Origin: Acidithiobacillus ferridurans
GTDB lineage: Bacteria; Pseudomonadota; Gammaproteobacteria; Acidithiobacillales; Acidithiobacillaceae
Direction: 5' to 3'
Assembly: GCF_003966655.1 (NCBI RefSeq)
Contig: NZ_AP018795.1
Coordinates: 2,621,501-2,685,500, forward strand
Length of the DNA stretch: 64,000 bases
Shown: positions 34,479 through 44,005 of the stretch, piece after piece
Layout: every line of letters begins with the position of its first letter
Numbering within the stretch: the stretch's first letter is position 1
The notes under the pieces: generated by a model
The model's database searches: none
What the model was told of the DNA's origin: nothing
The model's input: only the letters and a program-made list of their open reading frames with translations
Program-made: the position numbers and the translations under genes

Positions 34479-36098
34479 ATGGCATCCATAACGCTCCAGA
34501 ATATAAAAAACAGGCTGCGGCGAGAGGGTTCTCTGCAAGGCCTTATACTCGCCTGTGTGGGCGCTTCAATTGGCTCTGGATGGTTGTTTGGACCACTGTA
34601 TACGGCTCAGCAAGCAGGCCCATACGCGGTCGGTTCATGGATGATCGGCGCCTTCGCCATTCTTTTGCTGGCATTGGTTTTTGCGGAACTTGGTCCGCTG
34701 GTTCCCCGGGCTGGAGCAGTGGTTCATCTGGCCCACGTGGGCAACGGCCCGATCATTGGCCATATGTGGAGCTGGATTCTCTTTCTCTCTTACGCCACCA
34801 TCGCGCCTATTGAAGTTACGGCCATACTGACCTACGCCAATAATTACCTGCCGGGATTGCTGCAGCAGCATTCTGACCTGCTCAGCGTCACAGGTTTCGC
34901 CGTCGCGCTGGTGTTGCTGGCCTTCTTTGTTGCCATCAATTTTCTGGTGGTGCACTGGGTGTTGAAGATCAACAATGGCGCCACCTGGTGGAAAATTTCG
35001 ATTCCTGTGCTGACGGTTGGCGTGTTGCTCGCCACATCGTGGCACCCCGGTAATTTCGTGGTGCATACCCAGAATGCCACGGCCGATTTTCACGGGATGT
35101 TCGTTGCCGTAGCCACCAGCGGTGTGATTTTCAGCCTGCTGGGCTTTCGTCATGCTGTCGACCTGGCTGGGGAAAGTAAAAACCCGAAACGGGATATACC
35201 GATCGCCGTTATCGCATCTGTCTTGATTGCATCGGGAATTTATGTCGCCTTACAGATAGCTTTTATCGGTGGGATACATCCTGCCGATTTGGCGGCAGGA
35301 GGCTGGCGACATCTACGTTTTTCTGGAATCAACGGTCCTTTTGCCGCCCTTGCTGCCGCGGTGGGAGCTGGCTGGCTGGCCGTGCTGCTGTACGTCGATG
35401 CGTTTGTATCACCGGGCGGGACCGCATTGATTTATACCACCACCGCAGCCCGGGTTACCCTCGCGACCGCCGATACCGGAGCAGCACCCAAGTGGGTGGC
35501 ACACATCAATCGGCATGGGGTTCCCTGGGCCAGCCTGATTTTGCTGTACGCTGTCGGTGGGCTGTTCTTTTTTCCGTTTCCCTCCTGGCAGAAAATGGTG
35601 GGTTACATCGCTTCTATGACGGTACTGTCCTATGTCATCGGTCCTGTTGCGCTGATTCAGCTGCGTCGTGCAATGCCTGATCTGGAGCGCCCTTTTCGCT
35701 TGTGGGCAGCACCGGTCATCGCCCCGCTCACCTTCGTCGTAGCCAGCTGGATCGTATTCTGGTCGGGTCTGGATACCCTGAATTTTATTTTCGGCACCTT
35801 GTTTGCCCTGCTCATCTTTTATGCCATTACCGGCATCTGGCGGAAAGGCAGATGGTCCGCAATGGGGTGGCAGTATATGTGGTGGATTATTCCGTATTTT
35901 TTGGGTTTGTGGGGAATCAGTTGGCTGAGCCCGGCGGTTCTGGGCGGAACGGGGGTGCTTGGATTTTTTCCCGGCATGGCGGCAGTGGCCGTTTTGAGCC
36001 TGCTGATATTTTATGTGGCCATTCATCAGGCGGTGGCGGACAGTACCATGAGAGCGTACATGCAGCATTTTAGAAAGCGGGAGGCGGATGCGCCGTGA
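34479..36098 (+). CDS. APC-superfamily amino-acid permease
   Basis: A 539-residue, 12-or-more-helix transporter. The first helix carries GLILACVGASIGSGWLFGP, the substrate-binding GxG motif of the amino acid/polyamine/organocation superfamily, and FSLLGFRHAVDLAGESKNPKRDIP is the conserved helix 6-7 loop. The C-terminus is extended compared with typical 450-residue members. The ATG at 34479 follows GGGAG. It precedes proB by 83 bp on the same strand, so its substrate may be glutamate, proline or a relative, but this is inference from context. Confidence 0.88.
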   Translation: MASITLQNIKNRLRREGSLQGLILACVGASIGSGWLFGPLYTAQQAGPYAVGSWMIGAFAILLLALVFAELGPLVPRAGAVVHLAHVGNGPIIGHMWSWILFLSYATIAPIEVTAILTYANNYLPGLLQQHSDLLSVTGFAVALVLLAFFVAINFLVVHWVLKINNGATWWKISIPVLTVGVLLATSWHPGNFVVHTQNATADFHGMFVAVATSGVIFSLLGFRHAVDLAGESKNPKRDIPIAVIASVLIASGIYVALQIAFIGGIHPADLAAGGWRHLRFSGINGPFAALAAAVGAGWLAVLLYVDAFVSPGGTALIYTTTAARVTLATADTGAAPKWVAHINRHGVPWASLILLYAVGGLFFFPFPSWQKMVGYIASMTVLSYVIGPVALIQLRRAMPDLERPFRLWAAPVIAPLTFVVASWIVFWSGLDTLNFIFGTLFALLIFYAITGIWRKGRWSAMGWQYMWWIIPYFLGLWGISWLSPAVLGGTGVLGFFPGMAAVAVLSLLIFYVAIHQAVADSTMRAYMQHFRKREADAP

Positions 36099-36181
36099 GC
36101 AGCATGTAAGTGAGTGACGGTACTACCGGCATGGACTTACCTTTTTCAATAACGAATCTATTTGGTAAACAGGAGAGATGC

Positions 36182-37381
36182 ATGACGGACCGCATCGGGA
36201 AAAAACGGGCAAAAGAACCTAACCGATGGTCAAATCGTTCAAATCTGCAAACGGATGCGAAGCGTTGGGTGATTAAAATTGGCAGCAGTCTGCTGACGAA
36301 TGACGGCCAGCATCTGGACACCACCGCGATACGCGCCTGGGTGCAGCAAATTCTGCAGTTGCATCAGCGTGGTGTAGAAGTGGTACTGGTGTCCTCCGGA
36401 TCAGTAAGCGCTGGAATGCAACGTCTGGGCTGGACAGATCGGCCGGTTTCACTCAAAACCCGACAAGCCGCGGCCAGCGTCGGTCAATCCGCTTTGATAC
36501 ATACCTATGAGAAGATGCTGCAGGAATGCGCGCAGCCCGAAAATGACCGTTTATACTGCGGTCAGGTGTTGTTGACCCACGATGATCTTCGTACCCGTCG
36601 GCGCTACCTGAATGCACGCTCCACGTTACGTACGCTGCTGGACATGAACGTGCTGCCCATCATCAACGAAAATGACGTGGTTTCTTACAGTGCGATCAAT
36701 CTGGGCGACAACGATACCTTGGCGGCATTGGTGAGCAATCTGCTGGATGCCGATATCCTGGTCATTCTTACCGATCAGGCGGGACTGTATGACGCTGATC
36801 CGCGCAGTCATCCCGAAGCAACGCTCCTGACGGAGGTCGGTGCGGGTGATCCGATGCTGGAGCGCATTGCCGGGGGAGGAGGTTCCCGGGTGGGAACGGG
36901 CGGTATGCTGGCAAAGGTGCGTGCTGCTGCACGTGCCGCGCGTTCTGGTACGTCGACGATCATTGCAGATGGACGCGGTCCGGAAGTCTTGCCACGCTTG
37001 CAGCAGGGGGAAGCGATCGGCACCTTCATTCATGCCCGCTTACCTAAACTGGCTGCGCGCAAGCGCTGGCTGGCCGGGCATCTGCGCAGCCACGGAGTGC
37101 TGCATCTGGATCAGGGAGCGGCCCAGGCGATTCTGGAGGAGGGAAGCAGCTTACTGCCGGTGGGCGTTATCGCGGTAGAAGGCACATTCCGGCGGGGCGA
37201 TTTGGTCCTTTGCAAAGATCCGTTGGGGCGGGACATCGCCCGCGGTTTGATCAATCTCGACGCGCCGGTCGCTGCCCGCTGCTGCCGGAAGCAGAGTCAT
37301 GAACTGGCGGATGATCCTGAGGTGCTGGAAGATGTGTTGATTCATCGTGACAACTTGGTAATCAACGACTTGTTACTCTAA
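36182..37381 (+). CDS. proB: Glutamate 5-kinase
   Basis: A 399-residue enzyme phosphorylating glutamate in the first step of proline synthesis. The amino-acid-kinase domain shows WVIKIGSSLLTNDG, VVLVSSGSVSAGM, PIINENDVVSY and VGTGGMLAKVRAA; a C-terminal PUA domain follows from about residue 300 (HGVLHLDQGAAQAI). It has a basic N-terminal extension of about 25 residues before the domain. The ATG at 36182 has CAGGAGAG upstream. It lies beside a permease instead of in the usual obgE-proB or proBA setting. Confidence 0.95.
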   Translation: MTDRIGKKRAKEPNRWSNRSNLQTDAKRWVIKIGSSLLTNDGQHLDTTAIRAWVQQILQLHQRGVEVVLVSSGSVSAGMQRLGWTDRPVSLKTRQAAASVGQSALIHTYEKMLQECAQPENDRLYCGQVLLTHDDLRTRRRYLNARSTLRTLLDMNVLPIINENDVVSYSAINLGDNDTLAALVSNLLDADILVILTDQAGLYDADPRSHPEATLLTEVGAGDPMLERIAGGGGSRVGTGGMLAKVRAAARAARSGTSTIIADGRGPEVLPRLQQGEAIGTFIHARLPKLAARKRWLAGHLRSHGVLHLDQGAAQAILEEGSSLLPVGVIAVEGTFRRGDLVLCKDPLGRDIARGLINLDAPVAARCCRKQSHELADDPEVLEDVLIHRDNLVINDLLL

Positions 37382-37456
37382 AAAGCGGTGAGTCGGCGGA
37401 CAATCCCGAAACGATAGGGCATATACCGATGCGGACCCATCGCGATAACCCGATGG

Positions 37457-39814
37457 CTAATGCGCCCTTGTTGGCTGAGCCACGTTCTCATCCGCAGGTA
37501 AAGTCTGGTCGGGGATAATGTGGACGTCCTGCTGCTGGTGTGCCAGTGTTACGTTATGGCGGAGCAGACTTTCCACCACGGAAGCACGCAGGTCGGTCTG
37601 CACGTTATAACTCTTGTTACAGTCGTCCAGATACACCCGCAGATAGAATTGCAGTGCATTTTCGCTGACATCCAGCAACAGCGCGGTGGGCGGAATGCCG
37701 CGCGGATCATCTTGCAGGACGTCGGGATGATTTTGACCTTCCGCTACCAGCAACTGCTTTACCAGCGGAATATCGGCATCATGGGCAATGCTGAAGGGGA
37801 TCATGAGGCGCAACACGCTATTTGTGTACATCCAATTGGTCACCTGGCCAGAGATCAGTTCAGAATTAGGAACGAAGACTTCAGTGCGGTCAAAAGTAAG
37901 GATCAGGGTATAACGGATGCTCATCTTCTGCACATATCCCTGAGTGGTACCCACCTGAATCCAGTCACCAACACGAATGGGACGCTCCAATAGCAGAATC
38001 AGACCAGACACAAAATTATTGACGATATTTTGCAGGCCAAAGCCAATGCCTACCGATAGGGCGCCGGCGACGATGGCAAGGTTACCGAGTGCGACGCCGG
38101 CCGTGGAGAGCGCAATCAACACCGCGATAATGAATCCAGTATAACGGAGGATGGATAATACGGAGTGGCGAGCTCCGCTTTCCATGTGGCTGATAATCCG
38201 CGAGTTATCAGACAGGTATTTCTGGACCAGGGCGTTGATGTTGAACAGGATGGCGAGCAGTATCGCGGCGATCACCCAGCGGAAGGGCTGGATGTGAAAA
38301 CCGGCAATGGTGAATCCGGTAATAAAATATTTCCAGATCAATGTAAATCCTGTATGGGTCAGGCCCCAGGCATGCAGGACGAAGGCGGCAACCCCCAACC
38401 ATACGGCGGTGTAACTGATTGTGCTGAACCAGGTTATCCACGGCAGCTGCTGATCTTCCTTCAGGCGTAGGCGGCGGCGCAGGAAATGTTGCCAGAGACC
38501 GGATTTTTGTGCCGCCCGCATCCAGAATTCGGCAAGCCCCCAGGACAACAGGAACCCCAGGCTGAGGGCCAGCAGGGACGTCAGCAGGCCGAAGAACAGA
38601 TAATCGGAAAGGTTGCGATAACCGGACAGCGTACATATGGCGGTACCGATCAAGGCCAGAAGTAGGGCCATCCTGGGCAGCGGATAAGCTCGGAAAGGTT
38701 TTTGCACGCCAGTTCGCCAGACCAGCCATAACACCGCGCCGAGGAGGACTAGATGGTATGCGGACACGAAAAAGGCTCGGTCTGCTGCTGACAGGGGATC
38801 CTGAGGGGAAATGCCTATCCACACGAGCCCGAACAGGGAGAAGAGGGCAATGAACCGCAGGGTTCGCAGTGCGGAGCGCAGCGTTTGCTGCTCCCAGGAA
38901 AAATGGCGACCGACGATGCCGGACGACCGCAGGGCCCATGCCAGCAGCATGGAGATAGCGGCATAGGTGCCCCAGGTGCCGAATATGAGGGCAATGAGGG
39001 GCGAAAAAGTGTCTGTAATATAGCTTGAGGCGGCAACTGCGGCGACGCCTCCCAGCAAGGGCGCATAGTGGTAGAAAATACGCTGCGCATCGGACAAATC
39101 CAGCGTGCGGTGTATGGCCTTGGCCAAAGGCACCCGCAGAAACGACAGCAGGGCGAACAGGAAGATGCCGATCCCTGCGGAGAGTTGCAGGCCCTTCTGG
39201 GCAAAAATGGGATGTTCATTCCAGGTAAGCCAGAAATGCTGCTCGTCCACCCAGGTGGTGGCAGAAATAGACAGAAGGGCCATGGCCTGCTGCCAGATAT
39301 TGTGATCATGGCGCAACAGCATTTGGGCCAGTAGCGCATCCCGTTTTTTGCGGATCTGTTGGCTCAGATCCGCGCTCGCAATGGCGAAAATCTTACAGGT
39401 GGCGAGTTCTCCGCTGAGTGTTTTCTGCTCGTTCTGCAGCTTCTGGCGCAAAACCGTCAGATTTTCCGGTTCGCCGGCGACGGCGGGTCCAAGAATGCCC
39501 AGGGCCTTGTCTGTCTGGCTTAGATTGCTGTTTTTTTCGGTCATGCAGGCGTCTGCATCATGGCCAATAGCGGTTACGCTTTTCTGCCAGTTCTGAAGCT
39601 GTCGCGTATCGGCATGCTGTGACAGCCCGCGGTGGATGGCCTGCAGCGTTGCGTTGGCCGTCGAAAGCTGCAGGCTGGATGCCTGGGCCAGCAGCGGAAC
39701 CGTCCAGATTGCAAGAAGCATCCCCAGCAGAAAATAGCCTGAACATGAACATCGCCCGTTGTCAGGCGTGCCATTGTCGATCGGCCCAATGCTTATCCGG
39801 TAGATCACGCGCAT
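37457..39814 (-). CDS. Large MscS-family mechanosensitive channel
   Basis: A 785-residue inner-membrane channel. It has a signal-like N-terminal hydrophobic segment (GYFLLGMLLAIWTVPLLAQA), a periplasmic coiled region (about 45-190), several membrane helices, then the MscS core: AIVAGALSVGIGFGLQNIVN as the pore helix, ERPIRVGDWIQV and the cytoplasmic beta and C-terminal domains. Its architecture resembles MscK/KefA-like or YbdG-like large paralogues. The start at 39814 follows AAGGAAGG. Convergent with proB. It opens under osmotic down-shock to release solutes. Confidence 0.9.
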   Translation of the reverse strand: MRVIYRISIGPIDNGTPDNGRCSCSGYFLLGMLLAIWTVPLLAQASSLQLSTANATLQAIHRGLSQHADTRQLQNWQKSVTAIGHDADACMTEKNSNLSQTDKALGILGPAVAGEPENLTVLRQKLQNEQKTLSGELATCKIFAIASADLSQQIRKKRDALLAQMLLRHDHNIWQQAMALLSISATTWVDEQHFWLTWNEHPIFAQKGLQLSAGIGIFLFALLSFLRVPLAKAIHRTLDLSDAQRIFYHYAPLLGGVAAVAASSYITDTFSPLIALIFGTWGTYAAISMLLAWALRSSGIVGRHFSWEQQTLRSALRTLRFIALFSLFGLVWIGISPQDPLSAADRAFFVSAYHLVLLGAVLWLVWRTGVQKPFRAYPLPRMALLLALIGTAICTLSGYRNLSDYLFFGLLTSLLALSLGFLLSWGLAEFWMRAAQKSGLWQHFLRRRLRLKEDQQLPWITWFSTISYTAVWLGVAAFVLHAWGLTHTGFTLIWKYFITGFTIAGFHIQPFRWVIAAILLAILFNINALVQKYLSDNSRIISHMESGARHSVLSILRYTGFIIAVLIALSTAGVALGNLAIVAGALSVGIGFGLQNIVNNFVSGLILLLERPIRVGDWIQVGTTQGYVQKMSIRYTLILTFDRTEVFVPNSELISGQVTNWMYTNSVLRLMIPFSIAHDADIPLVKQLLVAEGQNHPDVLQDDPRGIPPTALLLDVSENALQFYLRVYLDDCNKSYNVQTDLRASVVESLLRHNVTLAHQQQDVHIIPDQTLPADENVAQPTRAH

Positions 39815-40180
39815 CTCCTTCCTTGAACTCTTCCCCACCTGCCAGTAGCTGGGCTTGGGTAAAAAATCGTTTGTTACGTTATCACAAGGTACGGTGATGT
39901 GCTCCCACCGCATGTAGTTCTGTGGAAACGCTCCAACTATTTATTTATTCACTAAAAATAAATCGGAGAGGATTTTGTGTCGGGGGCTGACGACAGGATT
40001 GCAGGTATTTGGCGCATATGGCAGAAGTTTTGCGTTGCGCGCTGTTTGGTCCGTTGTCCGCAAAAATGCGCATGACCTTGTATATGCATGCGATCTTCGC
40101 CGCTGGCTGCTGTACATTCTGCGCGATGGCACGGTACTTGCTTAATTCACTACGCATCCGACGATCCAAAAGGAACAGCC
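39815..40180. other. Divergent intergenic region
   Basis: About 365 bases between mscS and the small secreted protein. AT-rich near 39935-39965. No gene has a ribosome site. Both flanking promoters should be here; none is clear enough to call. Confidence 0.4.
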
Positions 40181-40459
40181 ATGAAAAAGTCCATCTATAA
40201 TACCCTGTTAACGATGCTGATCGCCGCACCTTTTGTGGCCTTGGGGAGTTTTGTGAATACGGTGACCCCCGTTGCCAGCCCCACGCATAGCGCATCTGCC
40301 CAACCGGTGTTGCAATCCGGTTTGCAGGCAATCAGTGCCGCGGGCCAGGTGGTGGGCCATGTGGAACAGGCTCAGTGGCTGAAGCTGACGCCCGCGTCAC
40401 CGGAGGAAGGGACGCCGGTAGGCGAAACTGCCGGCGTGGTGCGGACCTGGTCCGTATGA
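40181..40459 (+). CDS. Small secreted protein of unknown function
   Basis: A 92-residue protein. The start MKKSIYNTLLTMLIAAPFVA is a lysine-plus-hydrophobic signal peptide, with likely cleavage after AHSASA-type residues near 38-41. The mature part is about 50 residues, Gly/Val-rich, without cysteine (AISAAGQVVGHVEQAQWLK). AAAGGAAC lies before the ATG. It resembles small exported proteins of acidithiobacilli in form only; no family is recognised. Confidence 0.7.
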   Translation: MKKSIYNTLLTMLIAAPFVALGSFVNTVTPVASPTHSASAQPVLQSGLQAISAAGQVVGHVEQAQWLKLTPASPEEGTPVGETAGVVRTWSV

Positions 40460-40486
40460 GTCATACCCGACCGGCGTGTGCCATGC

Positions 40487-41311
40487 TCAGCCGAGTATGG
40501 CGCGGCGTGCGCCGTGGCTGAGCAGGGGGAGTGCCGCCCTTTGCAGCAGGGGGGGCAAGGCGACGGGTTTGAGCAGCATCTTGATGGCCATATCGAAAGG
40601 GTAATAGCGATCTATCCAGCCGCCTATGCGTTTCCGGAACGCGGCAAAGTCCTCTACGAAAAACTTCTCTCCCGGATTTTTCACTTCAAATGCATTTTTG
40701 ATCGCCAGATAACTGTCTTCCTGGTCTGCTTCCACTACTCGTTTCCATAGTTCGCGGCCGATACGCCAGCGCGAATTTTTTTCGGCGGCCTGATATTGCC
40801 TGAAAATTCTATAAAAATATTTGTAGTGGCGAACTTCGTCAGCGCGGATATGTGCGGCGATCTGGCGCAGTACCGGCTCCGGGCTCGCCGCCTGAATCAT
40901 CGTGTAGAAGCTGGCTGTACCCGTCTCGACGACACAACGCGAAGCCATCTCCAGCGCGTGAGTGGGTCCGAGCAACTCCGTGCGGCAGTAGGGCGCATAC
41001 GCTTCCACGAAGCCCTGATACGCACGTTCCCAGTCGAAATCCGGCCAGACAAAGAGCACGTACTGGCGCAGCGCGCGCCCATGCTGTACCTCTTCCATCT
41101 CCCACTCCTGGTGCAACCAAATGGTGGCACCGACATTTTCCTGGTAATACTCCACCAGGTTGCGGGTATAGAGATCGGAGAGCGTTTCTACAAAAGAGGC
41201 GCCGGCTAACAGGTAAAACCAGTCGGCGTTGCCGATGATCTTTTCTTTTTCAACGGTGGCATAGGGAATGTCGGTCAGGGACCAGGTCGGACGAACGCTA
41301 TCTGCGGGCAT
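40487..41311 (-). CDS. Ferritin-like di-iron protein
   Basis: A 274-residue all-helical protein with a four-helix carboxylate di-iron site: Glu42, the Glu73/Glu74-x2-His77 motif (MEEVQHGRAL), Glu129 and Glu159-x2-His162 (ADEVRHYKYF). This is the ExxH/ExxH pattern of ribonucleotide-reductase-like and acyl-ACP-desaturase-like oxygenases. The reaction is unknown. The start at 41311 is preceded by AAGGAGG at a rather long spacing (11 bases). Divergent from the Sua5-like gene. There is no redox partner gene alongside. Confidence 0.8.
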   Translation of the reverse strand: MPADSVRPTWSLTDIPYATVEKEKIIGNADWFYLLAGASFVETLSDLYTRNLVEYYQENVGATIWLHQEWEMEEVQHGRALRQYVLFVWPDFDWERAYQGFVEAYAPYCRTELLGPTHALEMASRCVVETGTASFYTMIQAASPEPVLRQIAAHIRADEVRHYKYFYRIFRQYQAAEKNSRWRIGRELWKRVVEADQEDSYLAIKNAFEVKNPGEKFFVEDFAAFRKRIGGWIDRYYPFDMAIKMLLKPVALPPLLQRAALPLLSHGARRAILG

Positions 41312-41449
41312 TGTGTTGGCCGCCTCCTTGATCTGCGGTTGATAAGACCTGTAACTATAGCGCAGATCTGGCGGGACCGCGCGTGGCTGACGTATTATTC
41401 CCCCGATACCTGCCCAGGGCAGGTAATGTCGCATTTTCAGGAGGTCGTC

Positions 41450-42085
41450 ATGGCGTTGTGTGTGGAGTTGCATCCCGTGAACCCGCAACCGCGATTGCTG
41501 GCGCAAGCGGCTGAAGTGTTGCGCGGCGGGGGCTTGCTGGTTTATCCAACAGATACTTGCTATGCCTTGGGCTGTACGGTGGCGGCACGGGAATCCCAGG
41601 ACCGGCTGCGGCGCATCCGGCAACTGGATTTGCAGCATGACCTTTCGCTACTGTTTTCCAGTATTTCTCAGTTGACCGACTATGCCCAACTGGACGATCG
41701 CGCCTACGCACTGCTGCGGAGAATCCTGCCCGGACCTTATACCTTCATCCTGCCGGCGACCCGGGATGTGCCGCGTCGCCTCGCCGACCCGAAAAAGCGC
41801 AGTATCGGTGTACGCATACCCGCCAGCCCCCTCTGTGAGGGGCTGATTGCGGAGTTGGGAGAACCCTTGATGAGCTCCACCCTGCAGCTCCCCGGTGCAT
41901 CTGCACCGCTGACGGATCCCGATGAAATCTGTAAAACGATGGGCAATCAGGTGGATATGGTGCTGCTGTCCGGCCTTGGCGGGGTGCGCTGTTCAACGGT
42001 GGTGGATTTGCTGCAGTGGCCACCCCGGTTACTTCGCGAAGGTGCCGGTGATCCGGCCGCGCTGGGTCTGGGTGCTGTCGTTTGA
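41450..42085 (+). CDS. Sua5/YciO/YrdC-family protein (YciO-like)
   Basis: A 211-residue protein with the YrdC fold: GGGLLVYPTDTCYALGCTV near residue 26, LPGPYTFILPAT near 92, and IGVRIPASPLCEGLI. YrdC/TsaC members make threonylcarbamoyl-AMP for tRNA t6A; the YciO branch is a paralogue of less certain role. The position before the peptidase-trpS-scpAB genes is typical of the YciO branch in gamma- and betaproteobacteria. The start at 41450 follows CAGGAGGTCGTC. Confidence 0.9.
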   Translation: MALCVELHPVNPQPRLLAQAAEVLRGGGLLVYPTDTCYALGCTVAARESQDRLRRIRQLDLQHDLSLLFSSISQLTDYAQLDDRAYALLRRILPGPYTFILPATRDVPRRLADPKKRSIGVRIPASPLCEGLIAELGEPLMSSTLQLPGASAPLTDPDEICKTMGNQVDMVLLSGLGGVRCSTVVDLLQWPPRLLREGAGDPAALGLGAVV

Positions 42086-42134
42086 GATGTCGGTGTATTA
42101 GGCGGGTGGGTCATTACACTGATATACTCCGGCC

Positions 42135-42794
42135 ATGTCTGATGCCGCGCAATTTATCAAAACCTTGGCCATTTGGGCCATTCCTGTACTGTTCGCCATT
42201 ACCGTGCATGAGGTGGCCCATGGCTGGATCGCCTGGAAGCGGGGCGACCCGACGGCCATGCTCATGGGGCGGCTAACCCTGAACCCCATTAAACACATCG
42301 ATCCCTTCGGAACGATCCTTCTGCCGGGCATACTGCTCCTGTTTCATTCGCCCTTTCTCTTCGGCTATGCCAAACCGGTGCCGGTCAATTTTGGCGGTCT
42401 GAAAGACCCCAAGCGCGATATGGTGCTCGTCGCTATCGCCGGGCCGGCCGCCAACCTGCTGATGGCCTTCCTCTGGACGTTGGTGCTGTGGCTCGGCGGG
42501 CATCTTCCCGGTGCCCTGGCCTATCTGGATGAACCCATGCAGTTGATGGGCAAAGCGGGCATCCTGATCAACGTGATCCTGATCATTTTCAATCTGATTC
42601 CTATCCCGCCGCTGGACGGCGGTCGGGTGGCTGTGGGGCTTTTGCCGCCGTCCGCCAGCATTGCCCTGAGCCGGATTGAACCTTACGGATTCATCATCCT
42701 GATCGTGCTGCTGTTCACCGGCGTGCTCTGGTCTGTGCTGGGTCCCCTTTTTCTGATGATGAGCAACTTTTTTCTGACGATGGGTGGTTGGTGA
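42135..42794 (+). CDS. Site-2-protease-family membrane metallopeptidase (M50)
   Basis: A 219-residue membrane protein with HEVAH at residues 25-29 (zinc ligands His25, His29; base Glu26) and the third-ligand motif PIPPLDGGR with Asp161. The family cleaves substrates within the membrane; the target is unknown. Its stop overlaps the trpS ATG (TGATG), so it is translationally coupled to trpS, as in many proteobacteria. Confidence 0.93.
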   Translation: MSDAAQFIKTLAIWAIPVLFAITVHEVAHGWIAWKRGDPTAMLMGRLTLNPIKHIDPFGTILLPGILLLFHSPFLFGYAKPVPVNFGGLKDPKRDMVLVAIAGPAANLLMAFLWTLVLWLGGHLPGALAYLDEPMQLMGKAGILINVILIIFNLIPIPPLDGGRVAVGLLPPSASIALSRIEPYGFIILIVLLFTGVLWSVLGPLFLMMSNFFLTMGGW

Positions 42795-44005
42795 TGAGAG
42801 AAATCATCGTTTCCGGCATGCGTCCGACGGGCCGCCTGCATCTGGGCCATTATCATGGCGTACTGAAAAACTGGCTGCGTCTGCAGGATGAAGCGGAGTG
42901 CTATTTCTTCGTCGCCGACTGGCATGCGCTGACCACCCATTACGAGACGACCCACGGGATCAGTGATGCGGTTTGGGATCTGCTCATTGAATGGCTGGCC
43001 GTGGGTGTGGACCCGGACAAAGCCGTGCTCTTTATCCAGTCCCATGTGCCAGAGCATGCCGAACTTGCGCTACTGCTGGGAATGCTGACGCCGCTGTCGT
43101 GGCTGGAGCGTGTCCCGACCTTCAAAGATCAGCAGGAAAAATTGCGCGAACGTGATCTTGCCACCTTCGGTTTTCTGGGCTACCCGCTGTTGATGACGGC
43201 AGACATTCTGGTTTATGACGCTCACAAGGTACCTGTGGGCGCCGATCAGGTCGCGCATCTGGAGATCAGCCGGGAGTTGGCGCGGCGTTTCAACAGTTTT
43301 TACGGGCGCAGTGCGGACGCTGCGGCTCAGGTGGAAAAGAGTCTGCAGATCATGGGCAAGCGTGCTGCGAAGACTTTCTTGTCCTTACAGCAGCGCTTCC
43401 AGCAGGATGGCGATGCGCTGGCAGTGAGCGAGGCAGTGGTATTCCTGGGGGCGCAGGCGGGACTGAGCACTGAGATGCGCGAGCAACTCCTGGCCCATCT
43501 GGAAGGCAAAGGCCGCGAAATCCTACGCGAACCACAGGCGCTTTTGACGGCGGCCTCCAAAATGCCGGGGCTTGACGGGCAGAAGATGAGCAAGTCCTAT
43601 GGGAATACCATCCTGTTACGCGAAGCGCCTGAGGTGGTTCAGAAAAAAATCCGTACCATGCCCACCGATCCGGCGCGGGTGGCACGCACGGATCCTGGCA
43701 CGCCGGAAAAGTGCCCGGTCTGGGCCTTGCATCAGGTATATTCCGGGCCTGAGACGCAGGCATGGGTCCGCAACGGCTGTACGACGGCGGGTATCGGCTG
43801 CCTGGATTGTAAACAGCCGGTAATCGAAGCCGTGCTCGCCGAACAGGCCCCGATCCGTGAACGCGCGGAGTACTGGGCCGCACGTCCAGAACAACTCACG
43901 GAAATCGCTCATGCGGGCGCTCAGCGTGCCCGCCAGCGTGCCGCACAGACGCTGGAGCGGGTCCGTGCAGCCATGGGACTGGCCCATGAGCGGCACGACT
44001 GCTGA
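42794..44005 (+). CDS. trpS: Tryptophan-tRNA ligase
   Basis: A 403-residue class I synthetase that charges tRNA-Trp. HLGH at residues 16-19 is the HIGH motif, DWHALTTHYE is typical of TrpRS, and QKMSKSYGN is the KMSKS loop. The protein has an insertion compared with the 330-residue E. coli enzyme, as in the longer TrpRS type. The ATG overlaps the protease stop, and scpA begins inside its 3' end. Confidence 0.96.
   Translation: MREIIVSGMRPTGRLHLGHYHGVLKNWLRLQDEAECYFFVADWHALTTHYETTHGISDAVWDLLIEWLAVGVDPDKAVLFIQSHVPEHAELALLLGMLTPLSWLERVPTFKDQQEKLRERDLATFGFLGYPLLMTADILVYDAHKVPVGADQVAHLEISRELARRFNSFYGRSADAAAQVEKSLQIMGKRAAKTFLSLQQRFQQDGDALAVSEAVVFLGAQAGLSTEMREQLLAHLEGKGREILREPQALLTAASKMPGLDGQKMSKSYGNTILLREAPEVVQKKIRTMPTDPARVARTDPGTPEKCPVWALHQVYSGPETQAWVRNGCTTAGIGCLDCKQPVIEAVLAEQAPIRERAEYWAARPEQLTEIAHAGAQRARQRAAQTLERVRAAMGLAHERHDC

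Noticed and set aside
37381-37456. Terminator hairpin between convergent proB and mscS
   Set aside because: Only weak dyads (CCATCG/CGATGG) with no T run; not strong enough to call.
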